Assembly (NCBI RefSeq): GCF_000745775.1
Contig: NZ_JQJY01000001.1
Coordinates: forward strand, 124,001 to 188,000
Reading direction: 5' to 3'
Length of the DNA stretch: 64,000 nt
From: Flavobacterium sp. ASV13
Lineage (GTDB): Bacteria; Bacteroidota; Bacteroidia; Flavobacteriales; Flavobacteriaceae
The number at the start of each line of letters is the position of its first letter. Position 1 is the stretch's first letter. The notes beneath the pieces are model-generated. The model was not told the origin of the DNA and did no database searches. It saw nothing but the letters and a program-made list of their open reading frames with translations. Positions 59,656 through 64,000 of the stretch are shown here, piece after piece. Made by a program: the position numbers and the translations under genes.

Positions 59656-59695
59656 AAAAAAGGTTTGACAATCATTTTTGTCAAACCTTTTTTTC
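59656..59695 (+). terminator. Terminator after the E1 gene
   Basis: AAAAAAGGTTTGACA pairs with TGTCAAACCTTTTTT around ATCATTTT. Confidence 0.88.
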
Positions 59696-59711
59696 TTATA
59701 AAATTATTAAG

Positions 59712-60683
59712 TTAGATAAGAACAACCAGTCGTTTTCCGTCTGAAACTTCTTTTGCCCACATTTCTTCAATATCAACAATACTTCCTGTTTCTATATTAA
59801 CTTTCAACTTATTTTGGGCTGCCAAAAGAAACATTTCTGGAAGAATTTCTGAGAATAATAATTTCACTTCATCTTTTGACCAGCTTCCTAAGCCAGAACC
59901 AGATAATTGAAGATCGACGCTTCTTAAAATCCCTGACGACAATTGAATACTATCACCAGCCATTCCGCCAATTGTTACATATCTTGTTTTATTAGTAAAT
60001 GATCCGTTTCCTTTTAAAACGGAAAGAATCAACTCTGCAGGATGTCCCCACAGATAATCCAAAATAATATCAATTGGTGTATTTTGATGAATTTCATTTA
60101 ATTGAGAAAAAAATGCATCATCGTTTTGTTTTAATGAAATTGTTTCATCAGCGCCTAATTCTTTTAGGTTTTGAAGCGTTTTTTCATTTCTTCCGGTAAC
60201 AATTATTCTTTTTGCTCCATAATGTTTTGCAATCTGAATTGCTATTTGACCTGTAAATCCGGTTGCTCCGTTGATCAAAACAGTATCTCCAGTTTTGATA
60301 TTGGCACGAAATCGCAAAGCCATAGCTGAACCTGCTACTGCATTTGGCAATGAAGCTGCAACGGCATCACTTACTCCATCAGGCAACTTTACCAATATAT
60401 TTTTATCGATTATTGCTTTTTCGGCCATTGTGCCTGAAATTCCACGGGCATAAACTCTGGTTCCGTTTTCGAGTAAACCAACGCAATCGCTTCCAATTAC
60501 AAAGCCATTTTCTTTATTGTTATCTGAAGAATAATGTTTTCCGGATGCTTTTCCTTTATCCAGATTTGTAATACCAACGGCTTTTACTGAAATTAAAGTC
60601 TGGTTTTCGTTTTGAACAATTGGTTCTGCAAATTCTGCATATTTAGGCATTTCGCCTTTCGTATAAACTACTGCTGCTTTCAT
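59712..60683 (-). CDS. Zinc-independent quinone oxidoreductase-like MDR enzyme
   Basis: A 323-residue medium-chain dehydrogenase/reductase from the ATG at 60683 (MKAAVVYTKGEMPKYAEF); the frame opens 66 bp further up inside the regulator-gene gap. NADPH-binding NGATGFTGQIAIQIAKHYGAKRIIVTGRNEKTL is at about residues 140-170. No catalytic-zinc Cys/His set is present, so it is quinone-oxidoreductase-like and probably reduces quinones or enals. It is the second gene after the Crp/Fnr regulator; a perfect inverted repeat lies between them. Confidence 0.88.
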   Translation of the reverse strand: MKAAVVYTKGEMPKYAEFAEPIVQNENQTLISVKAVGITNLDKGKASGKHYSSDNNKENGFVIGSDCVGLLENGTRVYARGISGTMAEKAIIDKNILVKLPDGVSDAVAASLPNAVAGSAMALRFRANIKTGDTVLINGATGFTGQIAIQIAKHYGAKRIIVTGRNEKTLQNLKELGADETISLKQNDDAFFSQLNEIHQNTPIDIILDYLWGHPAELILSVLKGNGSFTNKTRYVTIGGMAGDSIQLSSGILRSVDLQLSGSGLGSWSKDEVKLLFSEILPEMFLLAAQNKLKVNIETGSIVDIEEMWAKEVSDGKRLVVLI

Positions 60684-60731
60684 AATATTTAATTTTATGA
60701 GACAAAGTTCAAAATTCGATTTTCCGCAGAC

Positions 60732-60747
60732 GATAACATTTGTTATC
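60732..60747. promoter_or_regulatory. Candidate Crp/Fnr operator
   Basis: GATAACATTTGTTATC: perfect 7-bp arms (GATAACA/TGTTATC) around TT, in the 74-bp gap between the Crp/Fnr gene and the oxidoreductase gene. The half-site resembles Crp/Fnr-type dyads. Confidence 0.55.
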
Positions 60748-60757
60748 AAATAAGATT

Positions 60758-61336
60758 TTACTCTTTTTTATGAACTAATTTGCTTTTGATTCGGCTAAGA
60801 TGAACCGTGCTTACGCCAAGATAAGAAGCAATATAATGTTGCGGAACGCGTTGAACAATTTGAGGCTTTTCTTTAATTAAATCAAGATAACGTTGAGTAG
60901 GGGAGTCTTTTATAAAAGAAAAAAAGTGTTTCATATAATCAAATGTTCTCTGAAAAAGCATATTGATTAATCGATCTCTTAATTCGGGAATTTCTTTAAT
61001 TTCTTCTAAAATTTTATCGACATCTTTTTTACTGATCCACCATAAAATCGAAGGCTCAATAGTTTCAACCACAACCGGACTCGGAAATTGCTTCATGAAA
61101 CTTTCAATAGATGCCACACTTTGATTTTCGAAAAAAAACTGCGAAGTCAAATCTTTTCCGTTATTGTTAAACCAAACTCTGATACAGCCTTTTTCAATTA
61201 TAAAAAGCTTTTTCGAAATTTCTCCTTCTTCAATAAGAACTGTTTTAGCTGGAACTTCAATACGATTGAAACAACCTGTATATTCAATCCATTTTTCATC
61301 GGTTAAAGGGAATTTATTTCGGAATTGGCTAAACAT
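60758..61336 (-). CDS. Crp/Fnr-family transcriptional regulator
   Basis: A 192-residue regulator with an N-terminal cNMP-binding-like beta roll (RIEVPAKTVLIEEGEISKKLFIIEKGCIRVWFNNNGKDLTSQFFFENQSVASIESFMKQFPS) and a C-terminal HTH (QHYIASYLGVSTVHLSRIKSKL). No Cys set for an Fe-S cluster, so not a true Fnr. It is probably cotranscribed with the MDR gene downstream. The inducer is unknown; the palindrome in the gap may be its target. Confidence 0.9.
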   Translation of the reverse strand: MFSQFRNKFPLTDEKWIEYTGCFNRIEVPAKTVLIEEGEISKKLFIIEKGCIRVWFNNNGKDLTSQFFFENQSVASIESFMKQFPSPVVVETIEPSILWWISKKDVDKILEEIKEIPELRDRLINMLFQRTFDYMKHFFSFIKDSPTQRYLDLIKEKPQIVQRVPQHYIASYLGVSTVHLSRIKSKLVHKKE

Positions 61337-61347
61337 TTCTGCTTCAA

Positions 61348-61848
61348 TTACTTTTTTATAAATTTTGCAACTCTAAAACTATTGGTCATCAATAAGTATC
61401 CTAAAACTGCTTTACAAAGATAAAAAATGATCCATCCTGATTTTGGATAATCTTTAAATTGCGCTTTATCATGAAAGAAAACAGCTATTTCTTTCAATAA
61501 AATTGGAAGATTTTCGATAAAAATAAATCCTCCAATTACAATGAGAGCAATTGCAATTATTTTATTTTCATTTGATTGTATTTCAATAGTTTCAGTTTCA
61601 AAACCTTTGTCAAGTTTCAGTTTCTCAATTATCCACACAGTTTTAAAAAGAAAGACTCTTATTATCAAACTAAAAAATAAAATTGCAATCAGAATACTTG
61701 AAAGCAAAACAATCAATTCTTTAGAATCACCATTTTCATAAATAAAATAAAGATTAGAAATCAATTCTGGCAAAATTGTTAAAATCCGATATAACATCCA
61801 TAATCCTAGTATTTTTATTAGGATGGTCCAAAAAGTTTTAATTGACAT
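61348..61848 (-). CDS. Four-helix membrane protein, unknown function
   Basis: A 166-residue inner-membrane protein with about four hydrophobic helices (LIKILGLWMLYRILTILPELI, LIVLLSSILIAILFFSLIIRVFLF, IIAIALIVIGGFIFIENLPILL, WIIFYLCKAVLGYLLM). I recognise no family. It is followed by the Crp/Fnr gene (11-bp gap) and preceded by an unrelated hypothetical gene, all on the minus strand, suggesting cotranscription. Confidence 0.65.
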   Translation of the reverse strand: MSIKTFWTILIKILGLWMLYRILTILPELISNLYFIYENGDSKELIVLLSSILIAILFFSLIIRVFLFKTVWIIEKLKLDKGFETETIEIQSNENKIIAIALIVIGGFIFIENLPILLKEIAVFFHDKAQFKDYPKSGWIIFYLCKAVLGYLLMTNSFRVAKFIKK

Positions 61849-61857
61849 TTAAAAGAA

Positions 61858-62262
61858 TTAATTATTAGTTTCCATTTCAAACAACTGCACTTGACTTTTT
61901 AATCGGTCAATCAATAAATTCATCATGCGTTTATTTAAACTGGAAGAATTCTGAATATAAGTTTCATATTCTTCAAGCGTAAAAAGCGCCATAACGATTC
62001 CTTTTAGGGAATTACGGAACTTAATATCTTTTTGAATTGAATTTTCTATCGTCTGAAGTTTCTTTTCGACTGAATAGGAATAAAAATCGGCTTTGTTTTT
62101 ATTTATGTAGTTTATAAAAACTGCAACAAACAAATCGTTTTGAAGTTTCAAAATAGGTCTAATCGTCTGGTTTTGAAAGATCTCATCTGAAGAAGATTGA
62201 GCACTTACAGTTCCTAAAGTTTCGCCTCTGAATTCTCTTAAAAAAGTATCTCTATCTGCCAT
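61858..62262 (-). CDS. Helical cytoplasmic protein, unknown function
   Basis: A 134-residue soluble, mostly helical protein (RDTFLREFRGETLGTVSAQSSS, LKLQNDLFVAVFINYINKNKADFYSYSVEKKLQTIENSIQKDI, SSLNKRMMNLLIDRLKSQVQLFEME). Databases I recall label similar Flavobacterial proteins 'glyoxalase' without sequence support, so I leave it unnamed. It starts the minus-strand run that ends with the Crp/Fnr and MDR genes. Confidence 0.7.
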   Translation of the reverse strand: MADRDTFLREFRGETLGTVSAQSSSDEIFQNQTIRPILKLQNDLFVAVFINYINKNKADFYSYSVEKKLQTIENSIQKDIKFRNSLKGIVMALFTLEEYETYIQNSSSLNKRMMNLLIDRLKSQVQLFEMETNN

Positions 62263-62353
62263 GTTTTTTCTTTAAATTTAGAAAAAATTACAATACAAAA
62301 ATTAAATTGACAGATAAGTTATTTAACAAAATTTAAGTTTTAGCTTTTAAATG

Positions 62354-62361
62354 TACTTTTG
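62354..62361 (+). promoter_or_regulatory. -7 element of the lipoprotein gene at 62389
   Basis: TACTTTTG matches TAnnTTTG, 27 bp upstream of the ATG. Confidence 0.5.
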
Positions 62362-62388
62362 TCACTTCTCTGGTTTTAAAAATTTATT

Positions 62389-62817
62389 ATGAACAAAAAC
62401 ACGTTACTTTTTCTGTTTTTAATTATGATTTTTATTATTTCTTGTAACTCAAAAGATAATAAAACTGATTATAAAGAAGTCGTTTACCGCGCCGTACATC
62501 AAAAAGATACTGCAATTTTAGTCATCAACATCAACGAAAAACGTTTTTTTGGACGATATGAAATTCTGTATCATCAAATTGGAAAAGATTCGGGTGATGT
62601 TAGGGGAGATATTAAAGGTGATACTTTGAGAGGTGATTTTCATTATATTTCAAATGGCGGAAGCTGGAAGAGAATTCCTTTGGCATTTCTCAAAAAAGAT
62701 GACAAACTAATCTCAGGAAATGGAGTAATCGGAACTTATATGAGTCTTCCGTGTTTTATTCAGGGAACACTCAATTATAACGACCCGAAGTTTGTTTTTG
62801 AAGAGATTAAGAAATAG
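62389..62817 (+). CDS. Putative lipoprotein of unknown function
   Basis: A 142-residue protein with lipobox FIISCNSK (Cys19) after a hydrophobic signal (MNKNTLLFLFLIMIFIISC). The mature part is a short beta-rich domain (KRFFGRYEILYHQIGKDSGDVRGDIKGDTLRGDFHYISNGGSWKRIPLAFLKKDD). Similar small lipoproteins are common in Flavobacteria, with no function known. It is followed by a GTTTCAA heptamer block. Confidence 0.7.
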   Translation: MNKNTLLFLFLIMIFIISCNSKDNKTDYKEVVYRAVHQKDTAILVININEKRFFGRYEILYHQIGKDSGDVRGDIKGDTLRGDFHYISNGGSWKRIPLAFLKKDDKLISGNGVIGTYMSLPCFIQGTLNYNDPKFVFEEIKK

Positions 62818-62826
62818 TTTGTTTTT

Positions 62827-63000
62827 GTTTCAAGTTTCAAGTTTCAAGTTTCAGGTTTCAGGTTTCAGTTTTCAGTTTTCAGTTTTATATATATATATAT
62901 ATATAACAAACCCGACAGTTTTTTTTAAACTGTCGGGTTTACTTTAATCTAAATCTTCTAAGCATTTTAACTTGAAACCTGAAACTTGAAACAAAATAAA
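62827..63000. repeat. GTTTCAA heptamer array, (TA)10 tract and inverted TTGAAAC units
   Basis: Eight consecutive 7-bp units drift from GTTTCAA through GTTTCAG to TTTTCAG (62827-62882). They are followed by (TA)10 (62886-62905), a CCCGACAG terminator hairpin (62908-62940), and three inverted units TTGAAAC-CTGAAAC-TTGAAAC (62972-62992). The two arrays can fold on each other. Confidence 0.8.
62908..62940. terminator. Terminator inside the heptamer block
   Basis: AAACCCGACAGTTT pairs with AAACTGTCGGGTTT around TTTTT; bidirectional, between convergent genes. Confidence 0.8.
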
Positions 63001-63003
63001 ACT

Positions 63004-64000
63004 TTATTCCAAACTTCCAATCTTAGAAGGAAGTTCAAATATTTCAAGGTCAAAATACTCAACAGAAGCCATAACGTGATCAAAAATATCAGACATGATA
63101 TATTCGTAATTCGCCCAACGTTTATCGCTTGAAAAAGCATAAATTTCTAACGGAACTCCATGAGCAGTAGATTGCAACTGACGGCACATAATATGCATAT
63201 CCTTATTCAATCCCGGATGCGTTACGAGATACTGCATAATATATTTTCTAAACAAACCTAAATTGGTCATATTTCGACCGTTAAGAGCAAGTGTTTTATC
63301 AACTCCTCTAAGATCGTTGTATTTTTCAATTTCGGCTTGTCTTGTCTCGATATAAGATGAAATCAGCTGTACTTTTTTCATTTGTGCCAAATCTTCATCA
63401 TTCAAAAACCGAATTGTACTGCTTTTGATCAAAACATGTCTTTTAATTCGGCGTCCGGCAGATTTCTGCATACCGCGCCAGTTTTGAAAAGAATCTGAAC
63501 TTAAAGCGTACGTTGGAATCGTTGTAATCGTATTATCAAAATTTCGAACTTTTACTGTCGTCAAATTAATTTCAATAACATCTCCGTCAGCACCAAATTT
63601 ATCCATTGTAATCCAGTCCCCAATACGAACCATATCGTTAATCGCAACCTGAACACTTGAAACAAATCCAAGAATTGTATCTCTGAAAATCAATATAATA
63701 ATTGCCGAAAGTGTTCCTAAAATCGTAAGCAATTCACCTTTTTTGATTCCGAATAAAGTCGAAATGATAAGAGCAACACCAAAAATCCAGAGCACAATCA
63801 TGATAACCTGAACGAAACTATCGATAGGTTTATCGCTGTATTCAGGTTTCTGTTTTAAATAATCTCGAAGGGAATTAAAGATTGTTCGAACAATCCATAA
63901 ACCCAGTAATACAATATAAACACCAACAATTTTCCCAAAAATAGATTCCCAATATTCATATTTGTCTAAAATTACGGGAACCGCTTTATAAATAAAGAAA
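63004..64000 (-). CDS. MscS-family mechanosensitive ion channel (partial; 5' end outside window)
   Basis: The frame stays open from 63004 to the window edge (about 332 codons), so the ATG near 63801 is internal; upstream residues FIYKAVPVILDKYEYWESIFGKIVGVYIVLL form more membrane segments. The channel-lining helix and beta domain are seen in GTLSAIIILIFRDTILGFVSSVQVAINDMVRIGDWI, then MDKFGADGDVIEINLTTVKVRNFDNTITTIPTYAL. A family-specific NWRGMQKSAGRRIKRHVLIKSSTI follows, as in YbdG-type MscS channels. It senses membrane tension and releases osmolytes. Its upstream start is outside the window. Confidence 0.92.
   Translation of the reverse strand, partial: FFIYKAVPVILDKYEYWESIFGKIVGVYIVLLGLWIVRTIFNSLRDYLKQKPEYSDKPIDSFVQVIMIVLWIFGVALIISTLFGIKKGELLTILGTLSAIIILIFRDTILGFVSSVQVAINDMVRIGDWITMDKFGADGDVIEINLTTVKVRNFDNTITTIPTYALSSDSFQNWRGMQKSAGRRIKRHVLIKSSTIRFLNDEDLAQMKKVQLISSYIETRQAEIEKYNDLRGVDKTLALNGRNMTNLGLFRKYIMQYLVTHPGLNKDMHIMCRQLQSTAHGVPLEIYAFSSDKRWANYEYIMSDIFDHVMASVEYFDLEIFELPSKIGSLE

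Noticed and set aside
62827..62992. GTTTCAA repeats as a CRISPR array
   Set aside because: Units are 7 bp and contiguous with no spacers, and there is no cas gene in the window.

Overview
The window is a stretch of bacterial chromosome from the phylum Bacteroidota, most likely Flavobacterium or a close relative. The basis is: low G+C; almost no Shine-Dalgarno sequences; repeated TAnnTTTG elements (the Bacteroidota -7 box) upstream of genes; and a gene complement typical of Flavobacteriia (menaquinone genes, fused alpha/beta 2-oxoacid dehydrogenase E1, CvfB, a short arginine decarboxylase beside a deoxyhypusine-synthase-like gene, PepSY-like and Zn-protease secreted proteins). I see no integrase, transposase, phage structural gene, CRISPR array or rRNA. 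Genes are mostly intact housekeeping or accessory metabolic genes in short operons.

Layout. 1-7.1 kb: start of a probable M28 peptidase leaving on the minus strand, the S1-domain RNA-binding protein CvfB, a 730-bp gene-poor stretch, then menB, menA, a metallo-beta-lactamase-fold hydrolase, a secreted TPR protein and menC (menaquinone synthesis; menD, menE and menF are not here). 7.1-13.4 kb: small HhH protein, CYTH phosphatase, then redox repair genes (YpdA-like bacillithiol disulfide reductase, SelO AMPylase, MsrA) and a class V aminotransferase. 13.6-19.0 kb: amino-acid permease, small secreted proteins, M23 peptidase, spermidine-synthase-like protein, acyltransferase. 19.1-24.8 kb: an XRE repressor divergent from an M14 carboxypeptidase, with palindromic operators on both promoters, then an Lrp/AsnC regulator, PEP carboxylase and DinB. 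24.9-34.9 kb: RecQ, an Asp-rich protein, polyamine genes (DHS-like, arginine decarboxylase with an unannotated 59-codon ORF upstream), AroB, proline dehydrogenase and an MsbA-type ABC exporter. 35.1-36.3 kb: tRNA-Val(TAC) followed by a small segment flanked by two near-identical 33-bp terminator repeats, carrying a protein that looks like a free-standing EF-G domain IV. 36.5-44.7 kb: NTF2/DJ-1 fusion, Zn-protease, GNAT enzyme, beta-propeller protein, and a chromate operon whose regulator is a ChrB-AraC fusion with ChrA. 44.8-56.4 kb: porin, two VOC proteins, glycosyltransferase, Ntn hydrolase, serine hydrolase, transglutaminase, a cytoplasmic substrate-binding-like protein, nucleoside phosphorylase and SUI1. 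56.5-64 kb: 2OG-Fe oxygenase, E1 dehydrogenase, a Crp/Fnr regulator with its quinone-oxidoreductase partner, membrane and lipoproteins of unknown role, and the 3' part of an MscS channel running off the end.

Regulatory and repeat content is the most distinctive part. It includes four XRE operator palindromes, two sigma-54-like -24/-12 sites, an inverted repeat between the Crp/Fnr and oxidoreductase genes, a 20-bp palindrome on the porin promoter, and several families of intergenic snap-back repeats (7-bp GTTTCAA/TTGAAAC tandem repeats, CTAAG repeats, a two-copy REP-like element with a variable central hairpin, and a roughly 100-bp nested palindrome). All similarity statements are from recognition of motifs and family knowledge, not from database searches.
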